A stretch of 64,000 bases of DNA, taken from assembly GCF_004361855.1 (NCBI RefSeq), contig NZ_SNWQ01000020.1, positions 1 through 64,000 on the forward strand, in the 5' to 3' direction. The translations under genes and the position numbers were made by a program. Shown one piece after another: positions 26,202 through 35,249 of this stretch. Numbering within the stretch: the first letter of the stretch is position 1; the number at the start of each line of letters is the position of its first letter. This DNA is from Kribbella caucasensis. GTDB lineage: Bacteria > Actinomycetota > Actinomycetes > Propionibacteriales > Kribbellaceae. The notes under the pieces are model-generated. The model had not been told where the DNA came from. It saw only the letters and a list, made by a program, of their open reading frames with translations, and made no database searches.

Positions 26202-26277
26202 TCAGACCCCGAAGCGGTCAGTAAGCGGCCAGTTGGACCCCTCAAGAGCATGCCTTGATGGGCATATTTGCAGGTGG

Positions 26278-26353
26278 TGGAGCCGACGAGGGGACTCGAA
26301 CCCCTAACCACCGCTTTACAAGAGCGGTGCGCTACCAATTGCGCCACGTCGGC
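26278..26353 (-). tRNA. tRNA-Thr (anticodon UGU)
   Basis: The minus strand reads as a full cloverleaf of 76 bases: acceptor GCCGACG pairing with CGTCGGC, D-arm with GGTAGCGC, anticodon stem CCGCT/AGCGG with loop CTTGTAA (anticodon TGT), T-arm with GGTTCGAGTC, discriminator T and an encoded CCA. Its 3' end faces the integrase gene and is the likely attachment site of the island. Confidence 0.95.
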
Positions 26354-26434
26354 TGGTGCGTGCGGAGCGCGGCCCCGCGTGCCGGTCCATGGTAGAGGAT
26401 TCGGGGGACGGCCGGGCGAGGGAGGGGGTGGGGT

Positions 26435-27624
26435 GTGGGCGCGGCGGGGCTCGTGCGGGGGAACGGGGCGTTCCGGAGCTTGTTTGTGGCTCGGTCGGTG
26501 TCGTTTCTGGGGGACTCGCTGGGTTTGGTGGCGTTGTTGTTGTATGTCGAGGCGGCGACGGGGGCCGCGTTGGCGGTGGCGTTGCTGTTGCTGGCGGGGG
26601 ACTTCACGCCGGGGTTGTTCGGGGCGGTTGCGGGGGCGATCGGGGATCGGTTCGATCTGCGCAGGGTGATGGTGGGGTGCGAGCTGGCGCAGGGGGTGCT
26701 GGTCGCGGTGATGGCGTTCACGTTGCCGCCGTTGCCGGTGCTGCTGGTCTTGGTGGCGGTCTGGAGCATCGTGGCGCAGGTGTTCCAGGCCGGCTCGCGG
26801 AGCGCCGTACCGGCGTTGGTCGAGGACAAGGATCTGGAGACCGCCAACTCGACGCTCGGTGCGGGGACCAACGGGCTGGAGGCGATCGGGCCGTTGGTGG
26901 CCGCGGTCCTCTTCCTGGTGCTGGACGTCCGCGGGATCCTGTTGATCGACGCCGCGACCTTCGCAGTATCGGCCGTCCTGCTAAGCCGACTCCCTCCCTG
27001 CCGCCTGCTCCTGAGCACAGGGACGCTTCGCTGCTGAGCAACGCAAAGGCGGGCCTCGGGTACATCTGGCGGACGAAGGCGGTTCGCGTGATCGGGCTCG
27101 GGTTCTTCGCGGTGGTCGCGTTCAGCGGGGTGGACGATGTCGCGATGGTGTTCCTGGCCAAGGACGAGTTGCATGGCGGCGATTCCGCGGCGGCCGCCCT
27201 GTACGCCGGGGTCGGCATCGGCCTGGTCGTCGGGTACGCGTTGCTCACCCGATTCGCCCCGCGCGTGAAGATGCCGGTGCTGATTGTGATCGGGTTCGCC
27301 GTGAGCAGCCTGGGCAACCTCGCAACCGGACTCGCATGGGCCATCTGGGCCGCCCTCGCGCTTCAGACGATCCGCGGCATCGGGATCGCAGCACTCGACG
27401 TGGCGATCAACACGCACCTTCAACGCGTCGTACCGGCGGGCATGCTCGGTCGCGTGTTCGGCAACCTGTACGGCGCGATCGGCCTGGCAGCAGGGGTTTC
27501 GTACGTCTTCGGCGGCCTCCTACTCCAACAGACCGACGCGCGTGTCACGTTCGTCGTGGCCGGAGTCGGCGGTCTGCTCGCAACGGCCGCCACTGCCATC
27601 GCACTCCTCAGAGGGAGGCGATAG
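26435..27624 (+). pseudogene. MFS transporter, frameshifted near 26995
   Basis: Both halves of a major facilitator protein are present in different frames. The first (GTG 26435, GGAGGGGG upstream) covers six helices with D-R-F-D-L-R-R-V between helices 2 and 3. It should continue as L-P-S-L-P-P-A-P-E-H-R-D-A-S-L-L, but at about 26990-27000 the reading moves by one base; the first frame stops at 27037 after the shift. The second half (T-K-A-V-R-V-I-G-L-G-F-F to L-L-R-G-R-R) is intact to 27624. Either a single-base indel inactivates the gene or it is a sequence error in a C-rich run. Its 3' end overlaps the convergent next gene by 17 bases. Confidence 0.75.
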
Positions 27625-28789
27625 GGCTTCGCAACGCGCGTGCTCCTGGTACGGCGATCAGGGCGACCGCCGCCATCACCAAGAACGCGGGCAGTGGGTG
27701 GTCCACCAGCAAGCCGACTGCTGTTGCGACGAGGAGGCCGCCGAGGTTGCCTGCCATCCAGATCAAGCCGGCACCCGTTCCGTCGGCTTCGCCTGTGCGG
27801 CGTTCGACCAGCTCCAACACGATCGGCAGAGCGGGCAGCAACAAGAACCCGATCAGCGTGATCGCCACGAACCCGACCACCACCCCCGGTTCGACAGCCA
27901 GCGCGACACATGCCAACGCGGTCCCCGCCAGACTGATCACGAGCAGCGCCGACTCCGCGTGCCGTCGTACGACGAGCACCGGGATCACCGCACTGCCCAC
28001 CACCCCGGCGACCACGTTCACCAGCAGGATCGTGCTCGCGGTACCACCGCTCACCCCGGCCGGTTCGAGGAGCGCCTGCGCAAAGGTGGTCAGGGCAACG
28101 AAAACCCCGAACGGGAAGATCGCCAGCACGCACAACCGGCGGATCAGCGGATCACCCCAGGCCACCTTCAGCGCACTCCGATCGGGCCGGCCGCGCTCCA
28201 CCCGAAACGAGCCTCGCTTGCGCAGGGCAACGATCACGACAACCGCCGCGACCACCGAGAAGATCGCGGACAGCCTGAGCACGACCGGCAGATCCGCAGA
28301 AGCAGGAAAGACAGCCGAGAGCACGAAAGCAAGAACCATCCCCGCGAAGATGCTGGCCGTCCCGACCGCGATCCCGGTGGCCCGGTCCTTCTCCACGAGG
28401 TATCGGCCCGTGATCCCGGTGACCGCGTTCAGCACCAGGGGCTGAGCCACCGACGCGACGAGCTGACCGATGAGCAGCCAGCTGTAATCGTCGCCGATCA
28501 ACCTCAGCAAAGCGCCCAACGCGGTCAGCACGGCACCGACGATCAGGCCACTGCGGAACCAGCGGTCCAGCACCAGACCGGCCGGGATCGCGAGGACGAC
28601 GTACAGGAGTGGGAAGACCTGGGCGAGCCAGCCGATCGCGTTCTCCGAGACGCCGTACCGTTCGGCGGCGACCGTCGTGACCCCGGCGAAGTTCAGCCAG
28701 ACCAGTTGCGTTGCGGCACCCACCAAGGCGAACGCGGCCACCGGCACCCACCGACTCCGCAGCCCGGCGACCTGCCCAACCTCGACCAT
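27608..28789 (-). CDS. MFS transporter
   Basis: The 393-residue integral membrane protein has twelve predicted helices and the between-helix 2/3 motif region G-L-V-L-D-R-W-F-R-S-G-L near residue 60. The closest impression is of the CP/cyanate-permease-like or FLVCR-like MFS branch, but the substrate cannot be read. ATG at 28789 has a strong GAGGAGG site five bases upstream. It is divergent from the patatin gene, with about 150 bases between the start codons. Confidence 0.8.
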   Translation of the reverse strand: MVEVGQVAGLRSRWVPVAAFALVGAATQLVWLNFAGVTTVAAERYGVSENAIGWLAQVFPLLYVVLAIPAGLVLDRWFRSGLIVGAVLTALGALLRLIGDDYSWLLIGQLVASVAQPLVLNAVTGITGRYLVEKDRATGIAVGTASIFAGMVLAFVLSAVFPASADLPVVLRLSAIFSVVAAVVVIVALRKRGSFRVERGRPDRSALKVAWGDPLIRRLCVLAIFPFGVFVALTTFAQALLEPAGVSGGTASTILLVNVVAGVVGSAVIPVLVVRRHAESALLVISLAGTALACVALAVEPGVVVGFVAITLIGFLLLPALPIVLELVERRTGEADGTGAGLIWMAGNLGGLLVATAVGLLVDHPLPAFLVMAAVALIAVPGARALRSPIASL

Positions 28790-28939
28790 CCCGCCTCCTC
28801 TGGCAAAGCGCTGACCGAACAGTAGTACCAATCCACCGGCGGAGCTGAGCACGTGACGGAGCGTGACGCGAGGAGTACCATCCAGCGCAAGGCTGACGGC
28901 GGTCCAGGGGTGGGACGCCGAATCGGCCAGGGGGATTCG

Positions 28940-31900
28940 ATGAACGTGCCAGAACAAAACGTGCCAGAGCAACCGGCTGTCAACGGACACGGTGCGGCGA
29001 AGGAAGAGATCCGCTTCGCCGTCGTCCTCAACGGCGGCGTCAGTCTCGCCGTCTGGATGGGCGGCGTGGTCCGCGAGATCGACCGGGTGACCCGCGAGGA
29101 GGGTCCGTACGGCCGGCTGCTGTCCTTGCTGAACAGCCAGGCCCGTGCGGATGTCATCGCCGGTACGTCGGCCGGCGGGATCAACGGCGCCGCGCTCGCC
29201 CTCGGTCAGGCCAACCAGGACGCGAAGGTCGCGGCGATGCGCGATCTGTGGTCCGAGCAGGGCCGGATGGATTCCCTGCTGCAGCGGCCGTTCCGGGGTT
29301 CGCCGGCGTCGTTGCTGCGTGGTGACGACTACTTCCTGCCCAAGCTGTACGAGGCGATGAAACAACTCTGCAAGCCGTGGGAGAGCAGGTCCACGGCCGA
29401 GCGGCCGGTCGAACTGATCATCACCACGACGTTGCTGCATGGGGCGCGGACGGTGTCCGTCGACTCCCTCGGCCAGCAGCTCCCGCAGATGCTGCACCAG
29501 GGCTACTTCACCTTCAAACGCGAAGGCGACCAGGACGACTTCGAACCAGCCGCTGATCAGGACATCGCCGCCGGGTTGGCGATCGCGGCCCGGTGCACGG
29601 CCGGTTTCCCGCTGGCGTTCGAGCCGTGTTTCGTACCGGCTCGCGGACCGGACGGCCTGACCGAACCGTCCAACGGCCACCACGTCGATCTGTCCGACCC
29701 GAAGCAGCGACCGGATCTCGGCCGATACGTGTCCTGGCGCACCGCCGGCCCGGCCGAGGCCATACCTCCCGACCGGTCGAGGTACGCCGTCGACGGTGGG
29801 TTGCTCGCGAACACCCCGACGCAGGCCGCGCTCGACGCCGTCGCCCGGATGCCGGCCGGAGGTGTGGTCCAGCGCGTCATGCTGCTCGTCTATCCGCATG
29901 CGCCGGTCAACCGCCCGGACCCGGCTGATCGCGCCGACGATCCGCCGACGGTCGCCGGGGCGATGGGTGGTTTGCTGGGCGCCCTGCTGAGTCAGGGCAA
30001 CCGGACCTTCGTCGACGAGATCGAGAAGCACAACCAGGCCGCATCGGCGCGGCGTGGCACCCGGCTGGACATCCTGGAGGGTTTGAAGGAACCCGATGAG
30101 CTCAAGAGACTTGCCCAGTGCGTGTACGGGCAGTACCGCAAGCAGCGGGTCCGACGGGCGGCGCGCGATCTCGCCGCTCGGGTCGAGCCGCCGGCGGACT
30201 GGTCGTACCGCCGGATCAGGGGTGCCGTCGAAACCGCGCAGCGCAAGTGGCTGGCCGCCGCCGACGAGAGCCTGCCGTACGTACCGCGCGAGCTGCCGAC
30301 CGAAGACAGTGTGGTCAGCCCGGGTACGCCGTACTGGGGCTGGGGTGTCACGGCCGCGCTCGACGTCGCGGACGAGGCGCTGGACCTGCTGCACCGGCTG
30401 ATCAGCGTCAATTCCGATGAGCACACCTGCGCCGAGCTCGCCAAGGCCCGCTGGACCGTCAGCAAGGCGCGAGCCGACCTCCATACCGTTCGCGACCGGA
30501 TGGACAAGCCATGGACAGAGGATCCCGTTCTCAGCGCTCTGCAGCCCGGGGCGAAAATGTGGACGTTGCGGCTGGCGCACTATGCCCGAGCGATGATCAA
30601 CGAGGACCGCGCGGTCGCGTCGGCCGAGTCCGCGGTGCTGACCGACGTGCTGTCGCAGGACCAAGGCGCCAAGCACCCGATGTCGGAGCAGGTCGAGTCG
30701 GCTCTGCAGAAGCTCCGCGACGAGGTGACGTTCGCCAATACCGGTCAAGCTGCCACCGAGGCTGTTGACGAGATCGTCAAAGCCGTGGCCGGAGCCATCC
30801 CGCCGTTGAAGGCCGTCAGCGATGAACGGATCGCCCGATCGGCTGGGCTGAAGCCGTGGCAGACCCTGTTCGCCGACCTCACCGCCCACGGGGAGGTCAA
30901 CCGCAGAAGGGTTCTGACCCGGTTGCTCTGGTTGCACGTGGCCGCGTGGACCCTCGCCGACGACTCCTCGACCGGCAGCAGTCACCCGGTGGATCTGGTG
31001 CAGATCTCGTTGCAGACCGAGAACCGCTTCGCCAAGCAGTCGATCACGCTGGAGGACAAGGTCGGCGGGATGTCGCTGAACCGCTTCGGTGGATTCCTCA
31101 AGCGGTCCTGGCGGATGAACGACTGGACCTGGGGGCGGATGGACGCGGCGACCATGTTGTGCCAGATCATCCTGTCGCCCGAGCGGCTACGCCGGCGAGC
31201 CCTCCAGAGCAGGCCCAGCGAAACCCCGGAGACGGCGGCTCAGTTCGTCGACACGCTCGTCCAAGAGTTGTTCGGTACGTCGGCGCCGGCGGAAGTGCTC
31301 GAACTACGGGAGGACGCGATCCGTGAGCTCAAGCCCGTGTACGCACTGGACGGACCGGATCTGCCCGCCAGCCTGCCGAACCTGGCCGCGATCGCCGCGT
31401 GGGCCGTGCACCTGCGGGTCGCCGTCGAGGAACTGCCGACCATCGCCGCCGCCGTCGCGGCCGACCGGAGCGATCGCGCGAACCCTTCCTCCAAAGGCGA
31501 ACTCTTCCTCACCCAGTACTCCGCCCTGCTGACAGAGCTGGACGGTACTGCGGATCCGGAGGACTCGGATCCGTTGTCGGCCGACGAGGCTGAGCTGGGA
31601 TCGAGGGCCTTGCAGGCATTCGACCGAGCCGGAATCGGCCGGGAACCGCTCGAGGAGGAGGCGCGCAGCGATCAGCTGATCCGTACCGCGGCAACGGCGG
31701 CCAGCGTTGCCGTCACAGTTGCCGACAGCAACCGATCGGGCCTGGACGCGATCAAGCCGGTCACCCGGACACTTCGCGGCGGCATGATGGTGCCGTACTG
31801 GACCGTTCTCGGACTCGCGGCAGGCGGCGCGATCATGCGGTTCCTGGCCCTGCTGACGTTGGCCCTTGGCGGGTTGCTGCTGGCGTTGTCTCTGGTGGGT

Positions 31901-32950
31901 GGGGTCGACGGCTGGGCGGCCGGACCAGCCACGGCGATCGGGGTCGGCGCGGTTCTGACCGCGTTCGGGTTCGCGGCTCTGCGTACCGGAACGTTGCTGC
32001 ACAGTGTGGTCCTGCTGACACCGGTCATCCCGTTGGTCGGGTTCGCCGTCGACGGCTGGCGGAATGGCGATGCCGGTAGTGATCGCGCACTTGGGGTCGC
32101 CGGGACGATCGTCGCGCTCGTCCTCGCGTTGATGTTGCTGGGCAGCCTTCCGTCGCAGGTGAGCAGCCCGATCGCAACGGCGTACCGGGTCTTGGACAAG
32201 CGGGTACGGCGGTACTTCGGGGACCAGGTCGTCATGGAAGGGCTGTCGGTTCGGCAGAAGATCCGCTGGCGGCTGGCGGCGGGTTGGGTCTGGAGTGCGT
32301 GGACCATCGTCTGGCTCGCTGCCGTTGCGGCGGTCGTCTACATCCTGGTTCGCATCGTGGTGTGGATCGACGATCATGCGCTCCAGTGGCGGACCGAGCA
32401 TGGCTGGATCGTCGCGGTCGCTGTCGTCCTCGTCGTGGCCGGTTGGGCCGTCGGTTACTGGACCGGCCGGCGGTTGCGATCCTGGGTCGAGTTCCGCAGC
32501 CCAGCCGGGGTCAGCTATCAGACCCGCGACGTCAACCACTCGAGCGGGGTCGCGGCGACCTGGTCGGTGATCTACGGGACGGTCTACGCGGTCATCGCGG
32601 CCGGAGTCCTCTGGCTCTGGCCCGACCAGTCGAGCTGGGTCTGGCGATCCGCGCTTGCGACCGCGGTGGTGTTCGCGTTGCTTCTTCTGTACGTCGTACC
32701 GGTGGCCGTGCTGGTCGGTTCGGTCCAGTCGGTGTGCCGGCGCCTCGTCAAGGACACGCGCAACGTGGTGATCACCTGGCCGGGCGCCGACGCGAATGAA
32801 GGCGACGTGGTGAACCTGCTGTTGAAGCAGGACGTTCGCTTCCGCTGCCTGCTGAAACCGTCCACACCCCAGGCGACCGCCCTCGTCCTCACCGGTGCCG
32901 GCCACCGCCTCAGGAACCGGGTCGACAAGGACCTCGCAACCGGCTCCTGA
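28940..32950 (+). CDS. Patatin-like phospholipase with long helical region and C-terminal membrane helices
   Basis: The 1336-residue protein begins with a patatin lipase domain: the oxyanion segment G-G-V-S-L-A-V-W-M-G-G near residues 32-42, the nucleophile elbow A-G-T-S-A-G-G with Ser 77, and V-D-G-G with catalytic Asp near 285. The serine-aspartate dyad is complete, so it should hydrolyse acyl esters of membrane lipids. A long soluble part (DUF3376-like by position) follows, and the last 400 residues hold about six membrane helices. The whole is far larger than plain patatins (300-400 residues). ATG at 28940 has GGGGGA upstream; GTG at 28853 would add 29 residues. Ends convergently with the EamA gene (41-base overlap). 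Confidence 0.85.
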   Translation: MNVPEQNVPEQPAVNGHGAAKEEIRFAVVLNGGVSLAVWMGGVVREIDRVTREEGPYGRLLSLLNSQARADVIAGTSAGGINGAALALGQANQDAKVAAMRDLWSEQGRMDSLLQRPFRGSPASLLRGDDYFLPKLYEAMKQLCKPWESRSTAERPVELIITTTLLHGARTVSVDSLGQQLPQMLHQGYFTFKREGDQDDFEPAADQDIAAGLAIAARCTAGFPLAFEPCFVPARGPDGLTEPSNGHHVDLSDPKQRPDLGRYVSWRTAGPAEAIPPDRSRYAVDGGLLANTPTQAALDAVARMPAGGVVQRVMLLVYPHAPVNRPDPADRADDPPTVAGAMGGLLGALLSQGNRTFVDEIEKHNQAASARRGTRLDILEGLKEPDELKRLAQCVYGQYRKQRVRRAARDLAARVEPPADWSYRRIRGAVETAQRKWLAAADESLPYVPRELPTEDSVVSPGTPYWGWGVTAALDVADEALDLLHRLISVNSDEHTCAELAKARWTVSKARADLHTVRDRMDKPWTEDPVLSALQPGAKMWTLRLAHYARAMINEDRAVASAESAVLTDVLSQDQGAKHPMSEQVESALQKLRDEVTFANTGQAATEAVDEIVKAVAGAIPPLKAVSDERIARSAGLKPWQTLFADLTAHGEVNRRRVLTRLLWLHVAAWTLADDSSTGSSHPVDLVQISLQTENRFAKQSITLEDKVGGMSLNRFGGFLKRSWRMNDWTWGRMDAATMLCQIILSPERLRRRALQSRPSETPETAAQFVDTLVQELFGTSAPAEVLELREDAIRELKPVYALDGPDLPASLPNLAAIAAWAVHLRVAVEELPTIAAAVAADRSDRANPSSKGELFLTQYSALLTELDGTADPEDSDPLSADEAELGSRALQAFDRAGIGREPLEEEARSDQLIRTAATAASVAVTVADSNRSGLDAIKPVTRTLRGGMMVPYWTVLGLAAGGAIMRFLALLTLALGGLLLALSLVGGVDGWAAGPATAIGVGAVLTAFGFAALRTGTLLHSVVLLTPVIPLVGFAVDGWRNGDAGSDRALGVAGTIVALVLALMLLGSLPSQVSSPIATAYRVLDKRVRRYFGDQVVMEGLSVRQKIRWRLAAGWVWSAWTIVWLAAVAAVVYILVRIVVWIDDHALQWRTEHGWIVAVAVVLVVAGWAVGYWTGRRLRSWVEFRSPAGVSYQTRDVNHSSGVAATWSVIYGTVYAVIAAGVLWLWPDQSSWVWRSALATAVVFALLLLYVVPVAVLVGSVQSVCRRLVKDTRNVVITWPGADANEGDVVNLLLKQDVRFRCLLKPSTPQATALVLTGAGHRLRNRVDKDLATGS

Positions 32951-33803
32951 CGCTGACGACGTTGGCGGTGACGATGGCGGAGATCGCGATCCACTCGACG
33001 AGGTCCGGGGCCTGGCCGAGCATCAGCCAGCCGACCAGGACGGCGAGGAGTGGGTGGACGCTCATGAAGAGGCCGAAGAAGCCGGCGGGGATGGTTCGGA
33101 GGGCGATCAGGTCGACCAGGAACGGTATGGCCGAGGACATGATGCCCGCTGCTGCCGCGTAGAGGATGTACTGCGCTGCCGGTGCTTGGTGCAGCAGGAT
33201 CCACAGGCCGACCGGCAGATACATGACGGCGGAGACCAGCGAGGCCGCCGCTGCGCCTTGGGCCGAGGGCAGGCGGGCTCCGACCGTGCGGTTCAGGAGG
33301 ATGTAACCGGCCCAGCAGGCGGCCGCGACCAGTCCCAGGGCGAGGCCCAGGTAGTCGGTTGTGGGTTGCGGGCGCATCAGGACGATCACCGCGGCACCTG
33401 CGAACACGGCACAGATCAGGTCGATCCGGCGTCGCGAGGTGGTCAGCGCAACGGCGAGCGGGCCGAGGAACTCCAGCGTCACGGCCAGTCCGAGCCCGAT
33501 CCGGTCGACGGCTGTGTAGAGCGTGAGGTTCATCGTGGCGTAGATGCCGGCGAGCGCCAGGACAGGGATCCACTGGTGCCGCGTGAAGCTGCGGAGCCGT
33601 GGGCGGGTGACGCTCATCAGGACCGCTGCGGCGACCCATTGCCGGATGGCGACGACACCGGCCGGGCCGATCGAACCGAAGGCGAGCGCGCCGGTTGCCG
33701 CGCCGACCTGGTTCGACGCTGCGCTTGCCAGCATCAACGGGACGCCGCTGAGCCGACCGGTACGTCGGCCGGCGGCTGGAGCAGGAGCAGTGACGACACT
33801 CAT
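32910..33803 (-). CDS. EamA-family (DMT) exporter
   Basis: The 297-residue protein has ten hydrophobic helices in two repeats of five, each with the EamA-type strings P-L-A-V-A-L in the first half and F-F-G-L-F-M-S-V-H-P-L-L-A-V-L-V-G in the second. Members export amino acids or other small metabolites. ATG at 33803 is chosen; a TTG at 33830 is possible. It is divergent from a LysR regulator, a frequent arrangement in which the regulator controls the exporter. Confidence 0.85.
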   Translation of the reverse strand: MSVVTAPAPAAGRRTGRLSGVPLMLASAASNQVGAATGALAFGSIGPAGVVAIRQWVAAAVLMSVTRPRLRSFTRHQWIPVLALAGIYATMNLTLYTAVDRIGLGLAVTLEFLGPLAVALTTSRRRIDLICAVFAGAAVIVLMRPQPTTDYLGLALGLVAAACWAGYILLNRTVGARLPSAQGAAAASLVSAVMYLPVGLWILLHQAPAAQYILYAAAAGIMSSAIPFLVDLIALRTIPAGFFGLFMSVHPLLAVLVGWLMLGQAPDLVEWIAISAIVTANVVSVRSRLRGPCRPGS

Positions 33804-33833
33804 ACCGGCAGGATGTGCCTGCGCAAGCAATAC

Positions 33834-33842
33834 GCATAATGC
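33834..33842. promoter_or_regulatory. Possible operator between the EamA and LysR genes
   Basis: GCATAATGC is a four-plus-four inverted repeat around one base, placed between the two divergent start codons. LysR proteins bind interrupted dyads in such regions. Short pattern, low certainty. Confidence 0.3.
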
Positions 33843-33871
33843 ATCGAACGGCCCAGCTATACGCTGGACGC

Positions 33872-34723
33872 ATGGATGTCGAGCTCCGGCACCTGCGCTG
33901 CCTGATCGCGATCGTGGACGCCGGCACCTTCACCGACGCCGCGATCGACCTCGGCATGTCCCAGGCCGCGGTGTCGCGCACCCTGGCGAGCCTCGAGCGG
34001 GCCCTCGGCGTACGGGTCCTGCATCGAACCAGCCGGAGCGTCGTCCTGACCCCGACCGGTGCCCAACTCGTACTGCGGGCCCGCCATCTGCTGGACGAAC
34101 TCGATGATCTCGTCCGCGAGGCGACGTCGGGACATTCGCGGCTACGGCTCGGTCATGCGTGGTCGGCCCTTGGACGGCACACGACCGCGTTCCAACGACG
34201 CTGGGCCGTACGCCGTCCTGACGTGGAACTCCTCCTGGTCCGCACGAACACCCCGACCGGTGGATTGGCCGAAGGCGCATGCGATCTCGCCGTGGTCCGC
34301 ACCTCGGTGGACGAGAAGCACTTCGCCGCTACCGTGGTCGGCCTGGAACGACGGCACATCGCGCTCGCGGCCGACGACCCGTGGGCCCGCCGCCGATCGG
34401 TGAAGCTGGACGAGATCCGAGCCCGGACCGTCCTGGTGGATCGTCGTACCGGGACCACAACAGCCGAACTCTGGCCGACGGGAAGCCAACCGTCACTCGA
34501 GTACATCGCAGACGTGGACGACTGGCTCGCCCGGATCGCGGCCGGCGGCGTCGTGGGCCTCACCCCGGAAAGCACCGCCACCCAGTACGGCCGCACAGGC
34601 GTGGTCTTCCGCCCCCTCACCGACGCCCCACCAGTCCCAGTCCGAGCCATCTGGCCCCGCCACGACCCCCACCCCGCAGTACAGGACGCGGTAGCCCTGA
34701 TCACCGAGACCTACCGAGGTTAG
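33872..34723 (+). CDS. LysR-family transcriptional regulator
   Basis: The 283-residue regulator has the N-terminal LysR helix-turn-helix: M-D-V-E-L-R-H-L-R-C-L-I-A-I-V-D-A-G-T-F-T-D-A-A, then S-Q-A-A-V-S-R-T-L-A-S-L-E. A periplasmic-binding-type effector domain follows. ATG at 33872 begins exactly at the conserved family N-terminus. It probably controls the divergent EamA exporter. The 3' end overlaps the convergent SRPBCC gene by four bases. Confidence 0.88.
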   Translation: MDVELRHLRCLIAIVDAGTFTDAAIDLGMSQAAVSRTLASLERALGVRVLHRTSRSVVLTPTGAQLVLRARHLLDELDDLVREATSGHSRLRLGHAWSALGRHTTAFQRRWAVRRPDVELLLVRTNTPTGGLAEGACDLAVVRTSVDEKHFAATVVGLERRHIALAADDPWARRRSVKLDEIRARTVLVDRRTGTTTAELWPTGSQPSLEYIADVDDWLARIAAGGVVGLTPESTATQYGRTGVVFRPLTDAPPVPVRAIWPRHDPHPAVQDAVALITETYRG

Positions 34724-35142
34724 TCGTTCCAGCGGGTTCCCTGTTCGATGAAGCGGCGGAGGGATTCCAGGGACTGGCGGAAGGCGGTTTGGATCATGGG
34801 CGTGACCTCGTCGGGTTCCTGCAGGGGTTCGAACCAGGTGTCGAGGACAACGGTCGTGTGGCCGGCTGGGTTGGGGACGACGGTGAACTTGCCGTGGGAG
34901 TCACGGACCGGTAGGCGCACCTGGAGGTGTTTCCAGGCGTAGCTGCGGGTTTCGGCGGAGTAGTTGTCGATCTGCTCGTGGACCTGCGAGCCGTCGGCCA
35001 TCGTGCAGATCCGGGTGCCGTTGTCGACCTGGGCGGACACGGTGCCGGGGAGCCAGGCCGGGGTGGCGGCGAGGTCGCCGAGGATGGCCCAAACGGCGTC
35101 CGGCGAGGCGTTGATCTCGATCCTGTCGGTGAGGTGTGGCAT
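34720..35142 (-). CDS. SRPBCC-family (START-like) protein
   Basis: The 140-residue protein has the polyketide cyclase/dehydrase-type fold: an opening strand D-R-I-E-I-N-A-S-P-D-A-V-W-A-I-L, central strands, and a closing long helix (F-R-Q-S-L-E-S-L-R-R-F-I). The fold binds hydrophobic ligands; no specific role is evident. ATG 35142 with GGAGG upstream is preferred over longer frames. It is divergent from the sigma factor gene at 35250. Confidence 0.78.
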   Translation of the reverse strand: MPHLTDRIEINASPDAVWAILGDLAATPAWLPGTVSAQVDNGTRICTMADGSQVHEQIDNYSAETRSYAWKHLQVRLPVRDSHGKFTVVPNPAGHTTVVLDTWFEPLQEPDEVTPMIQTAFRQSLESLRRFIEQGTRWND

Positions 35143-35249
35143 CGGAACCTCCTTCGTCCGGGCCGCTGGTCGGCCCTGCATCCCGTATGACAACGGGCGG
35201 CGGGCCAACTCATCGGTGCCGGCGAAAACTGTCGGGGGGCCGACTTACG

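Larger units (their letters stand above)
1..26277. mobile_element. Putative integrated genomic (defence) island, left end outside window
   Basis: The stretch left of tRNA-Thr carries a tyrosine integrase directly beside the tRNA 3' end, several defence-type modules, IS debris, broken genes and a visibly AT-richer block. The stretch right of the tRNA looks like ordinary chromosome. This is the usual layout of an element integrated at a tRNA 3' end. I did not find a second copy of the tRNA 3' sequence in the window, so the left attachment site is probably upstream of base 1, or the element has decayed. The extent is an inference. Confidence 0.5.

Noticed and set aside
26240..26277. Search for a second copy of the tRNA-Thr 3' end as left attachment site
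   Set aside because: I found no repeat of the tRNA 3' sequence elsewhere in the window by eye. The left end is probably outside; this needs a computed search.
28790..30985. A minus-strand extension of the MFS gene to 1125 codons
   Set aside because: It is antisense to the patatin gene and has shadow composition; ATG 28789 has a strong ribosome binding site and starts a normal MFS protein.
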